DNA of 7,098 bases, from NCBI GenBank assembly GCA_021162285.1, contig JAGGYZ010000031.1, forward strand, positions 1 through 7,098, read 5' to 3'. The first letter of the stretch is position 1, and the number at the start of each line of letters is the position of its first letter. The notes beneath the pieces were generated by a model, which made no database searches, was not told where the DNA came from, and saw nothing but the letters and a program-made list of their open reading frames with translations. The stretch is from Candidatus Fermentibacteraceae bacterium (lineage in GTDB: Bacteria; Fermentibacterota; Fermentibacteria; Fermentibacterales; JCC-6). The position numbers and the translations under genes were made by a program. Of the stretch, positions 1-5,827 are shown piece after piece.

Positions 1-220
1 CCTCTGAAGTCTCCGATGTCGAAAACTGGCCATTTCCGTTGCTGTCAAAATCACCGGCTATTGCAGCGGTAAACATAGGATCAAAATGCCATGTTATCTG
101 TATTCCGGAAAGAGTACTGCCATTCAGTCTTACATCCATCTCTGTGTCGATAAACATGTGAGGATGGGCAAGAACAACAACAGGAAGAATAAGCAGAACA
201 ATCGACAATAGATGCTTCAA
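1..220 (-). CDS. DUF1007-family (ZevA-like) exported protein, N-terminal part
   Basis: Seventy-three residues are visible before the window edge. A short signal peptide (residues 1-18, charged start then LLSIVLLILPVVVLA) is followed by a mature N-terminus beginning HPHMFID and then LSGIQITWHFDPMF and an acidic stretch DFDSNGNG. This HPH...W.FD...DFD.N.(D/N)G pattern is what I know of the DUF1007/COG3683 family: periplasmic proteins usually next to NicO/RcnA-like metal permeases, such as ZevA of the Haemophilus ZevAB zinc system. The histidines at the mature N-terminus suit metal binding. Residues D59 to E70 fit a 12-residue EF-hand loop (D1, N3, N5, G6, F8, E12). The start is TTG at 220: the frame is open only back to position 256, holds no ATG or GTG there, and a GGGGG-rich Shine-Dalgarno lies about 4 bases upstream. 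The family call is fairly firm; the metal is unknown. The partner permease, if present, lies left of the window. Confidence 0.8.
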   Translation of the reverse strand, partial: MKHLLSIVLLILPVVVLAHPHMFIDTEMDVRLNGSTLSGIQITWHFDPMFTAAIAGDFDSNGNGQFSTSETSE

Positions 221-229
221 TTTACCCCC

Positions 230-258
230 TTGAAATACCCGATGTCCTCGAACATACT
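230..258 (+). promoter_or_regulatory. Candidate sigma70-type promoter for pcm
   Basis: TTGAAA at 230-235 (5 of 6 consensus bases) is followed by a 17-base spacer and CATACT at 253-258 (4 of 6). Transcription would begin near 265, about 27 bases before the pcm start. The -35 box lies next to the Shine-Dalgarno of the divergent DUF1007 gene, so the 71-bp gap is shared by both genes. No equally good minus-strand promoter was found in the gap. Read by eye only. Confidence 0.4.
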
Positions 259-291
259 ACTGAAAGACAAAAACTGTATCCGGAGGAAACT

Positions 292-930
292 GTGGACAGA
301 TTTGATTCGATTACACTTAGAAAGAACATGATCAGTCTTCTGGAGCAGATGGGGATAAAGGATAAACTGGTTCTTGATGCAATGGGAAAGGTCGAAAGAC
401 ATCTGTTTGTTTCGGCAGGCGGCAGGTTCAAATCCCTGAACGATCCCTACGGCGACTATCCTCTGCCAATTGGTTTTGGCCAGACAATTTCACAGCCTTT
501 TATCGTGGCCTACATGCTTGAAAAGCTCGAGCTTGCAGCTGGCGAGAAAGTTCTTGAGATTGGAGCCGGGTCCGGATATGTGGCGGCGGTTCTGGATGAA
601 ATGGGAGTTGAAGTATTCACAGTGGAACTTATCGAACAACTTGCAGTGGAAGCAGGAAAACTACTCGGTGAAAGTGTTCACATACGAACAGGTGACGGGT
701 ATGCCGGGTGGCCGGAGCATGCACCATTTGATGCCATTGTGGTGAGTTGTGCTCCTGAGAGTATTCCTGAAGCACTGATACAGCAGTTGACCGGTAACGG
801 GAGAATGATACTACCTGTCGGAACAATTCATCAGAGACTGGTAAGGGTGGTCAGAAAAGGCGGGGAAATCGAACTGCACAGCGATCTTGCCGTAAGGTTT
901 GTTCCCATGGTTCATCAAGAGGGGTATTAG
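292..930 (+). CDS. pcm: Protein-L-isoaspartate O-methyltransferase
   Basis: This cytosolic repair enzyme uses S-adenosylmethionine to methylate the alpha-carboxyl of L-isoaspartyl residues in damaged proteins, which starts their return to normal aspartyl bonds. At 212 residues it has the usual family length. Family motifs appear in order: FGQTISQPFIVAYM at 62-75 (isoaspartate site), the SAM-binding loop VLEIGAGSGYVAAVL at 87-101, an acidic strand end VFTVEL at 108-113, GDGYAGWPEHAPFDAIVV at 134-151 with SCAP after it (motif II), and the closing strand VRFVPMV at 201-207. The start is GTG at 292, with GGAGG at 282-286 five bases upstream. It stands alone on this strand, divergent from the DUF1007 gene, and its TAG stop overlaps the TAA stop of the convergent downstream gene within positions 927-930. 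The usual surE/nlpD neighbours of enterobacterial pcm are absent. Nothing looks degraded. Confidence 0.96.
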   Translation: MDRFDSITLRKNMISLLEQMGIKDKLVLDAMGKVERHLFVSAGGRFKSLNDPYGDYPLPIGFGQTISQPFIVAYMLEKLELAAGEKVLEIGAGSGYVAAVLDEMGVEVFTVELIEQLAVEAGKLLGESVHIRTGDGYAGWPEHAPFDAIVVSCAPESIPEALIQQLTGNGRMILPVGTIHQRLVRVVRKGGEIELHSDLAVRFVPMVHQEGY

Positions 931-1319
931 TCTATGATTTCGATACTGTGGATAAATGAGTTGACCACAAATGCACTTTCGGTGTTGGCTTCCGGGTCAA
1001 TAGGGTGAATGAAAAAACCCACTGCGTCGTGATCGATGTTTTCTGATGTTGCGAACAGAATTTCACCGTCAAAGAAAGAGATCATCATGTGTGCGCCGGA
1101 CTCCGGTGCATCGCCGAACTCGTGGGTGTCCACGTGGAGAAAATCACCATTGAAGTCTTTCACGAAGAAAACCGCCTTCAGGTTGTCCAGCCTGATTTCC
1201 TCCATGCACAACGGATCGGTAATGCTTACCAGGTGAAACAGAGGCTCATCAGGTGAAAAGTCGCTTGAGTAGCCCTTGGCAATCTCACCGTTCTTCATGT
1301 GCACCACAATTCTCTTCAA
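927..1319 (-). CDS. Uncharacterised 130-residue protein with duplicated small beta domain
   Basis: No function is known to me. The first half (residues 2-54: RIVVHMKNGEIAKGY, then FHL, ending LKAVFFVKDF) resembles a small bacterial domain I associate, tentatively, with DUF6982, which has the pattern VV.h..dG...kGyt.dF.P....FHL...LKAVFFV. The second half (76-129) repeats the layout: FFDGEI aligns with MKNGEI and IHSIEII with LKAVFFV, at an offset of about 75 residues. There is no signal peptide, membrane segment or cysteine pair, so it is probably cytosolic. I place the start at TTG 1319, because GGAG at 1326-1329 sits six bases before it and the protein then opens MKRIVVHMKNGE. The ATG at 1325 touches that GGAG directly. 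A longer start at TTG 1379 would lie in a probable -35 box. The gene is convergent with and overlaps pcm by 4 bp. Confidence 0.75.
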   Translation of the reverse strand: MKRIVVHMKNGEIAKGYSSDFSPDEPLFHLVSITDPLCMEEIRLDNLKAVFFVKDFNGDFLHVDTHEFGDAPESGAHMMISFFDGEILFATSENIDHDAVGFFIHPIDPEANTESAFVVNSFIHSIEIID

Positions 1320-1325
1320 ATGCAT

Positions 1326-1329
1326 CTCC
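1326..1329 (-). promoter_or_regulatory. Shine-Dalgarno deciding the start of the 130-residue protein
   Basis: On the minus strand GGAG is followed by ATGCAT and then TTG. The six-base spacer fits initiation at the TTG (1319-1317). The ATG at 1325-1323 begins right after GGAG, too close for normal pairing. Confidence 0.5.
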
Positions 1330-1350
1330 AGTAAGTTAAACTTCCGCTTA

Positions 1351-1379
1351 ATGTTAACCCAATTTACCGATTGCGTCAA
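1351..1379 (-). promoter_or_regulatory. Candidate sigma70-type promoter for the 130-residue protein
   Basis: On the minus strand TTGACG (1379-1374, 5 of 6 consensus) is separated by exactly 17 bases from TAACAT (1356-1351, 4 of 6). Transcription would start near 1344, leaving a leader of about 25 bases that carries the GGAG at 1329-1326. The TTG of the -35 box is the longest in-frame start of this gene, so the promoter argues against that start. It also covers the ATG at 1351 that could open the divergent gene. Confidence 0.45.
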
Positions 1380-1455
1380 TGGATACAGTCTTGTTCCTCA
1401 GAAAGATTGCGGGAATATTTCACCGTTGAGGTGGTACAACAGATACAGAAAAGGG

Positions 1456-3414
1456 GTGGATATCAGGTACTTTACCAGTGTTGTTATTCTGGTTTCGGGG
1501 TTGGTTTACCTGTGTCTGGCAGATGTTTCCGTTGCGGAACAGGTTCTGCCTTCAGCAGGCTCTTCCGTTATAGAAGACAGAAACCAGTTTAATTTCATGG
1601 CAGCAGGAGACCGTGCTGTTTCATCTCTGCAGCTTTCAGAAGTGAAATTTCTGGTAACAGACATCCGTACTGATTCCCCCAGGCTTTATTTCATTAATTC
1701 AAATGAATTCATGTACCACTGGAAGTTTTTCAATGATGCCCTGGGATGGAATATGAGCCTTATTGATTTCAACACTCGGACTTACACAGATTTCAACAGG
1801 CTTATTCTTGCAGGAAGCGTGGTCGCCCATGACAGGTACAGCGACAGGGTTCACAGGAACGGTGTGTACACCGTAGAGTTCTGGCCCAGTGACCCTGTTC
1901 ATGCAGATGACGCAGCGCTGGCTGTCAGTATGATCAGTAGTGGCATGGCATTTGCTGCAGGCCGGATTCTTTACCATCCAACAGGTGAATCTCAGGTGAG
2001 GATTTACAATGATGAAGTTAGTCAGTTCGCAGAAAAGGGTGTGCCGGTTATACAGACAGGTGATCTTTACAGCGGGCTAGACTATATGGCCCTGAACACA
2101 GGCACCTGTTGTGGTGTTTTGAGAGATGGCAGTTCCCGCGGAGCATTTTCCGCAGGTGATATCCCGGTATTTGAGTCTGTACCCAACGACATCGGCCACG
2201 TTGCCGGTATCATTACCACTATCCCGCAGACACCGCTGTCTCATATCAATCTGAAAGCGGTTCAGAACGGCACACCGAATGTGTACGTGCAGGGTTTTAC
2301 CGATACAGAACACTACAGATCACTTCTGGGGCGTTACGTAAGGCTTACTACCACCATTGAGGGATACTCTGTGGAAGAAATACCCTTCGCTGAGGCTATT
2401 GAGTGGCTGGATTCGGTAAGACCTGTAACAGTTACCGTTTTGTCAGCAGATCTTGAAGAAACGAGAATTCTGCCTCTGGATGAAATCAGGCTTGCGAATT
2501 CTTCAGCCTGCGGCGCAAAGGCTGCCAGCCTGGGCGAACTTACCTGGTGTATACCGTCTTTCAGTGTTCCAGACGGGTATGCGGTACCTTTTTACTATTA
2601 TCACAGTTTCATGCAGTACAACGATCTATATGCTGTTATAGATTCTCTGATATCCACCGATGAGTTTAACTGCAGTGTTGAAAACAGAGAGCAGATTCTG
2701 CATGATATCAGGAGCTTGATAAGAGATGCGGATGTTCCTCCGTGGATCATGGACTCTCTTTCGGTAATGGCTTCAAATTTCGAGCCGGGAACATCTCTCA
2801 GGTGCCGGTCAAGTACCAACAACGAAGATCTTCCCGGGTTCAATGGGGCAGGATTGTACAGCTCTTTTACCCACCATTCCGACGAGGGCCATATTTCGAA
2901 AACCATCAAGCAGGTATGGGCGGGCATGTGGACTTTCAGGGCGTTTGAAGAGAGAGAGTTTTACCGGATAGACCAGATGTCCGGGGCCATGGGAGTTGTT
3001 GTTCACCCAAGCTATCGGGAAGAGCTGGCCAACGGTGTGGCGGTGACAAGGAACATCTTCAACCCCTTTATCAACGGGGTCTATGTTAATGTTCAGCCCG
3101 GTGACGACATGGTTACAAATCCTCAGGCGGAATCGGTCCCGGAAGAGTTTGTTGTTACAGAACAGAACATTACAGGACATGCCGTCAGAGAAATTCAGTA
3201 CCTTGGTGCATCAAACAGAATTTCAGGTGGTGAAAGGGTTCTATCAGAGCAGCAGATCGATCAGCTGGTAAGTTATCTGACCATGATACACAACCACTAC
3301 AGGCTGGTGTACGGTATAGACCGGGATGATCCATTGTTTGCCATGGAGATCGAGTTCAAAATCACTTCAGAAGGGGAACTCATTGTAAAACAGGCCAGAC
3401 CGTGGGTATTCTGA
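1456..3414 (+). CDS. Exported GWD-like dikinase protein (phosphohistidine swivel plus PPDK-type ATP-grasp)
   Basis: From GTG 1456 the protein has 652 residues: a signal peptide (about 1-27, core FTSVVILVSGLVYLCLA, likely cut after SVA), an N-terminal region of about 210 residues I cannot name, a swivel domain with TPLSHINLKAVQNGTPNVYV (candidate phosphohistidine H263), and a C-terminal PPDK_N ATP-grasp domain. The latter shows GAKAASLGEL (353-362, K355), VPDGYAVP (371-378), RSSTNNEDLPGFNGAGLY (451-468) and EIEF...KQARPW (631-650). E633, Q646 and R648 match the nucleotide-site Glu, Gln and Arg of pyruvate phosphate dikinase. The order His domain then ATP-grasp, the LSH motif and the EDL.G..GAGLY stretch resemble plant alpha-glucan water dikinase. 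PEP synthase has the reverse order plus a C-terminal barrel, absent here. An acceptor cannot be deduced. The start is uncertain: TTG 1426 and ATG 1351 are in frame, and none has a well-spaced Shine-Dalgarno. GTG 1456 gives the best signal peptide. Confidence 0.83.
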   Translation: MDIRYFTSVVILVSGLVYLCLADVSVAEQVLPSAGSSVIEDRNQFNFMAAGDRAVSSLQLSEVKFLVTDIRTDSPRLYFINSNEFMYHWKFFNDALGWNMSLIDFNTRTYTDFNRLILAGSVVAHDRYSDRVHRNGVYTVEFWPSDPVHADDAALAVSMISSGMAFAAGRILYHPTGESQVRIYNDEVSQFAEKGVPVIQTGDLYSGLDYMALNTGTCCGVLRDGSSRGAFSAGDIPVFESVPNDIGHVAGIITTIPQTPLSHINLKAVQNGTPNVYVQGFTDTEHYRSLLGRYVRLTTTIEGYSVEEIPFAEAIEWLDSVRPVTVTVLSADLEETRILPLDEIRLANSSACGAKAASLGELTWCIPSFSVPDGYAVPFYYYHSFMQYNDLYAVIDSLISTDEFNCSVENREQILHDIRSLIRDADVPPWIMDSLSVMASNFEPGTSLRCRSSTNNEDLPGFNGAGLYSSFTHHSDEGHISKTIKQVWAGMWTFRAFEEREFYRIDQMSGAMGVVVHPSYREELANGVAVTRNIFNPFINGVYVNVQPGDDMVTNPQAESVPEEFVVTEQNITGHAVREIQYLGASNRISGGERVLSEQQIDQLVSYLTMIHNHYRLVYGIDRDDPLFAMEIEFKITSEGELIVKQARPWVF

Positions 3415-3418
3415 TCAG
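3411..3418. other. Palindrome formed by two abutting stop codons
   Basis: CTGATCAG is a perfect 8-bp palindrome. Its core TGATCA is the TGA stop of the dikinase-like gene (3412-3414) joined to the TGA stop of rmuC (3417-3415 on the minus strand). The symmetry does not extend outward and no T-run follows, so it is not an intrinsic terminator. Confidence 0.6.
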
Positions 3419-4881
3419 GTACTGCTTTCACCATCAGCAGATTCAAGCTCAAGACTGGCCTTCTCAACCAGGTCTGCGGGAAGCGTTTTTGTCACAGATA
3501 CACCGAGATCTTTGAACTCCGCCGCTTTTTTTATCAGGTTGCCTTTACCGCTTACCAGCTGTCCCACGGCTTTGTTGTAGATTGTCTGGGTCTTATCGAT
3601 CTGATGGCCTATTTCAGTCATGCTTTCAAGGAACACTCTGAGCTTGTCGTAGAATTTTTCCGCTCTTGAGGCAAGTTCTTTTGTGTGCTTGGTCTGTTCC
3701 TCAAAACGCCACAGTTGTTTCACTATGTTCAGTGTGGTGAGCAGTGTGGTCGGAGTGGCCACAAGTACATTGTTAAGCAGAGCCTTCTGGAAGATATCAG
3801 GGTCGTGTTTCAGTGCTTCAACGTAGGCTGACTCAATGGGGATAAACATGATCACTACTTCCGGAGTGTTCAACCCATCTATCTTGAAATAGTCTCTCTC
3901 GGCCAGTTCCTTTATTCTGTCACTCACTGCCTTTGCATGCCTTGAAAGAGCTACCTTTGCCTGAACCGGATCTTCTGCATTTACAAACTCTGTGTATGCG
4001 GCAAGGGAAGTTTTTGCATCGATCACAATGTGTCTGCCACCTGGAAGGTAGATGATGGCGTCCGGCCGCTGACGGCCTTCGTCTGTAGCGAAAGACTTTT
4101 CTCTCCGGTAGTCTGCGCCGAGTCTGAGACCGGAGCTGTCCAGAACATTCTCCAGGATCATCTCTCCCCAGTTTCCCTGCATCTTTTTCTGGCCCTGCAG
4201 CGCAGTGGTGAGGTTGTGTGCCTCTTGTGTAATTTTCTGATTGAGTTTCTGCAGGTTTATCACTTCTGTTTTGAGTTCAGCACGCTGGATAGAGTCCTTT
4301 TTAGACAATGATTCAACACTCTCGCGGAACCCCTTCATCTCTTTTTCAACGGGATTCAAAAGATTAACAATGCTTTCCCTGTTTATTTCCTTGAATTTTT
4401 TTCCGCTGTTTTCAAAGATTTCAGCAGCAAGCTCTTTGAACTCCAGCTTTAGTTCCTCTTTGCTTTCAAGAAGTAGTTTCAGCTGCTGACGAAAGTGCAG
4501 TTCCTTTTCTTCCAGAGATGTTTCCAGGCGGTCGAACTTTCCCTTCAGCTCCAGGAAATCGGCTTCCCGCTGCTCCAGTTTTTCAGTAAGCTCCCTCAGC
4601 CGGGTTTTCACATCATTAAGGTAGTTCTCTCCGGCTGCAAGTTTTGCCTCAGCCGTTCTAAGGTTTTGTGACGCAGCCCTCTCCTCTGTGCGCAGAGATT
4701 CAAGCTCATTCTCAAGTTTTTCGGCAGTTTTTCTGTATTCTGAAGATTTTTCCATCTCCGATTTCAACTGTGTTTCCAGGCGGACAACGCCGCTGGCTCC
4801 GTCTCCGGATTTTAAAGAGTGGACAATCCAGCCTGCCGCGAAAAACACAGCTGCAAGTACAACGCACAGCAGAGGGTCCAT
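3415..4881 (-). CDS. rmuC: DNA recombination protein RmuC
   Basis: RmuC was named for limiting recombination at inverted repeats in E. coli. The family has a PD-(D/E)XK nuclease-like core held at the membrane by an N-terminal helix. From ATG 4881 the protein has 488 residues, normal for the family. It shows a membrane anchor at 3-21 (LLCVVLAAVFFAAGWIVHS), a long charged coiled coil from about 38 to 180, and the core: QGNWGEMILENVLDSSGL (235-252), RPDAIIYLPGGRHIVIDAKT (272-291), FIPIESAYVEAL (346-357) and VLVATPTTLLTTL (372-384). RPD with IDAK (D274, D288, K290) fits the nuclease motif. The ATG has AGGAG at 4890-4886 with a 4-base spacer, and the protein then opens directly on the anchor. The longer GTG start at 4944 adds 21 residues, lacks a good ribosome site, and follows a TTGACA -35-like box (4955-4950) by only five bases. 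It is a single gene, convergent with the dikinase-like gene with no spacer. Confidence 0.93.
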   Translation of the reverse strand: MDPLLCVVLAAVFFAAGWIVHSLKSGDGASGVVRLETQLKSEMEKSSEYRKTAEKLENELESLRTEERAASQNLRTAEAKLAAGENYLNDVKTRLRELTEKLEQREADFLELKGKFDRLETSLEEKELHFRQQLKLLLESKEELKLEFKELAAEIFENSGKKFKEINRESIVNLLNPVEKEMKGFRESVESLSKKDSIQRAELKTEVINLQKLNQKITQEAHNLTTALQGQKKMQGNWGEMILENVLDSSGLRLGADYRREKSFATDEGRQRPDAIIYLPGGRHIVIDAKTSLAAYTEFVNAEDPVQAKVALSRHAKAVSDRIKELAERDYFKIDGLNTPEVVIMFIPIESAYVEALKHDPDIFQKALLNNVLVATPTTLLTTLNIVKQLWRFEEQTKHTKELASRAEKFYDKLRVFLESMTEIGHQIDKTQTIYNKAVGQLVSGKGNLIKKAAEFKDLGVSVTKTLPADLVEKASLELESADGESST

Positions 4882-5105
4882 GACTCTCCTTTTAATTGGG
4901 GAAGCAGTCTGCAAAAACACACTGTTTAACTTAATCTGTTTCACATGGCTGTCAACCTTGTCAGCGGATATGAAGAACAGTCAGGGGAGACCCAGATTTG
5001 CGACTACAGAGAAACTTCTATCTGAGTGGACAGGGCACACCTTTTCCAGTGCACACAGAGATGGTATCTTCGCCCCGGGAGTTTTAACAACAGAAGGAGA
5101 TTTAT
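4882..5105. promoter_or_regulatory. Divergent intergenic region between rmuC and the repeat protein
   Basis: These 224 bases are the largest gap in the window and must hold the start signals of rmuC (leftward) and the repeat protein/lipoprotein pair (rightward). A perfect TTGACA lies on the minus strand at 4955-4950, but the best -10 match downstream (GTTAAA, 19-base spacer) is weak. The sequence TGACAAGGTTGACA on that strand repeats TGACA at a 9-base step. No convincing rightward promoter, riboswitch or terminator was found. AAGGAG (5094-5099) belongs to the downstream gene. Confidence 0.35.
5094..5099 (+). promoter_or_regulatory. Strong ribosome binding site of the six-repeat protein
   Basis: AAGGAG with a 6-base spacer (ATTTAT) precedes ATG 5106. 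It is the best-formed ribosome site in the window and probably also serves the downstream lipoprotein gene through coupling, since that gene has none of its own. Confidence 0.6.
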
Positions 5106-5381
5106 ATGCCGAAGTTTTTTGTAACAGACATAGAATCAGATGCCGATCTCAAGGTTCACATTACCGATATCCGCGGTGAAGCCCATCTGGCCGTGTACGA
5201 AACAGACAGTCAGTGGGAAGCTACAGAGCCGCAGATATGGGCTTTCACCGGTATAAGAAGCGAAGCAGACAAGGTTGTCTACTTCACCGACGGAGCGTGG
5301 AACGCAGACATAGTTATTTTCAAAACCGATATTGTGTCCGATGCCGGCTGGCTTGACTCGTCAAAACAGAGCCTGCTGTAG
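5106..5381 (+). CDS. Small six-repeat protein, DUF6150-like
   Basis: The protein has 91 residues, about 80 of them (4-83) in six units of 13 residues, the third lengthened to 15. Each unit carries T-(D/G)-x-x-(S/G/W)-(D/E/N)-A: threonines at 7, 20, 33, 48, 61 and 74, and alanines at 13, 26, 39, 54, 67 and 80. The first unit, FFVTDIESDADLK, closely recalls the VY.VD.ESQADLK units of the small DUF6150 proteins, whose function I do not know. Alternating hydrophobic residues before each TD suggest one beta strand per unit, so a small beta-solenoid or propeller-like fold is plausible (inference). There is no signal peptide, membrane segment or cysteine, so it is probably cytosolic. The start is ATG with a strong AAGGAG six bases upstream. 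The stop (TAG 5379-5381) is followed at once by the GTG of the lipoprotein gene, which suggests a two-gene operon. Confidence 0.85.
   Translation: MPKFFVTDIESDADLKVHITDIRGEAHLAVYETDSQWEATEPQIWAFTGIRSEADKVVYFTDGAWNADIVIFKTDIVSDAGWLDSSKQSLL
5115..5354 (+). repeat. Six coding tandem repeats of about 39 bp
   Basis: The units encode residues 4-16, 17-29, 30-44, 45-57, 58-70 and 71-83 of the repeat protein. All are 39 bp except the third (45 bp). The repeats are clear in protein but have diverged in DNA. The closest DNA match is between the first and last units (TCAGATGCCGA near 5133, TCCGATGCCGG near 5337), so the array is old rather than recently expanded. Confidence 0.8.
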
Positions 5382-5825
5382 GTGAAAACCGCGGTGTATG
5401 CCTTGGTACTGTTTATGACATTAGTATCCGGTTGTCTCGACTTCGGAGAAGATACTGAAACAGACAATCCCACACAGCAGCAGCTGGACTTCTGTGAGGC
5501 TGTGATGCATCTTAACACGCAGATGGTTTACCGACCTTTCGGAATAAAGATAATCGGTTCAGGGATTGATGATGCTGCGTGGATGTGTTTTTTCACGGAG
5601 GAGACACAGACGGAGGCTATCTTTGACACCAGTTACATTTCTCCGGATTCTCTGCTGGGCACTGCTTCTTTGTACTCCCCTGAAGATATGCCGGAGTGGT
5701 GGAATCCTTCGGAATACAAACTTACCGGAGGCATCATCGAACTTTCAGACGGGTGTTTTATCAATGTAGGGATGAACCGTACCAGCACAGGCACTACAGT
5801 TTTCATTTTCTGGAATGAGATCTGA
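5382..5825 (+). CDS. Small uncharacterised lipoprotein
   Basis: The product has 147 residues and I do not recognise the family. Residues 1-17 (MKTAVYALVLFMTLVSG) form a lipoprotein signal ending in the lipobox VSGC, so C18 should be lipidated by Lgt after membrane insertion and become the mature N-terminus. Residue 19 is Leu rather than Asp, so under the E. coli Lol rule it would go to the outer membrane. An acidic linker (about 20-30) leads into a compact globular region with C38, C69 and C125, a WWNP motif at 106-109, and a strand-rich end TGTTVFIFW (136-144). The three mature cysteines could allow one disulfide. The start GTG at 5382 directly follows the stop of the repeat protein (TAGGTG), and there is no separate Shine-Dalgarno, so translation is probably coupled. 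The stop lies 2 bases from that of the convergent TPR gene. Confidence 0.75.
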   Translation: MKTAVYALVLFMTLVSGCLDFGEDTETDNPTQQQLDFCEAVMHLNTQMVYRPFGIKIIGSGIDDAAWMCFFTEETQTEAIFDTSYISPDSLLGTASLYSPEDMPEWWNPSEYKLTGGIIELSDGCFINVGMNRTSTGTTVFIFWNEI

Positions 5826-5827
5826 CC

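Noticed and set aside
1276..1455. Dikinase-like gene starting at ATG 1276
   Set aside because: It would overlap the divergent gene's coding region and put about 60 unrelated residues before a clear signal peptide.
3411..3440. Possible terminator between the dikinase-like gene and rmuC (CTGATCAG, then CTGCT...AGCAG)
   Set aside because: The stems are 4 and 5 bp, the loop of the second is 9 bases, and no T-run follows on either strand.
4882..5105. Riboswitch or small RNA in the rmuC/repeat-protein gap
   Set aside because: Only short local pairings (such as GGGGAGACCC near 4984) were found, with no known aptamer core and no terminator hairpin.
4688..5179. Plus-strand frame of 163 residues across the start of rmuC
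   Set aside because: It is serine-rich and low in family-like content, runs antisense to well-supported rmuC sequence, and overlaps the start of the six-repeat protein in another frame.
5115..5354. 39-bp periodic repeats considered as a CRISPR-like array
   Set aside because: The repeats are coding, diverged in DNA, lack unique spacers, and keep one reading frame with a strong ribosome site.
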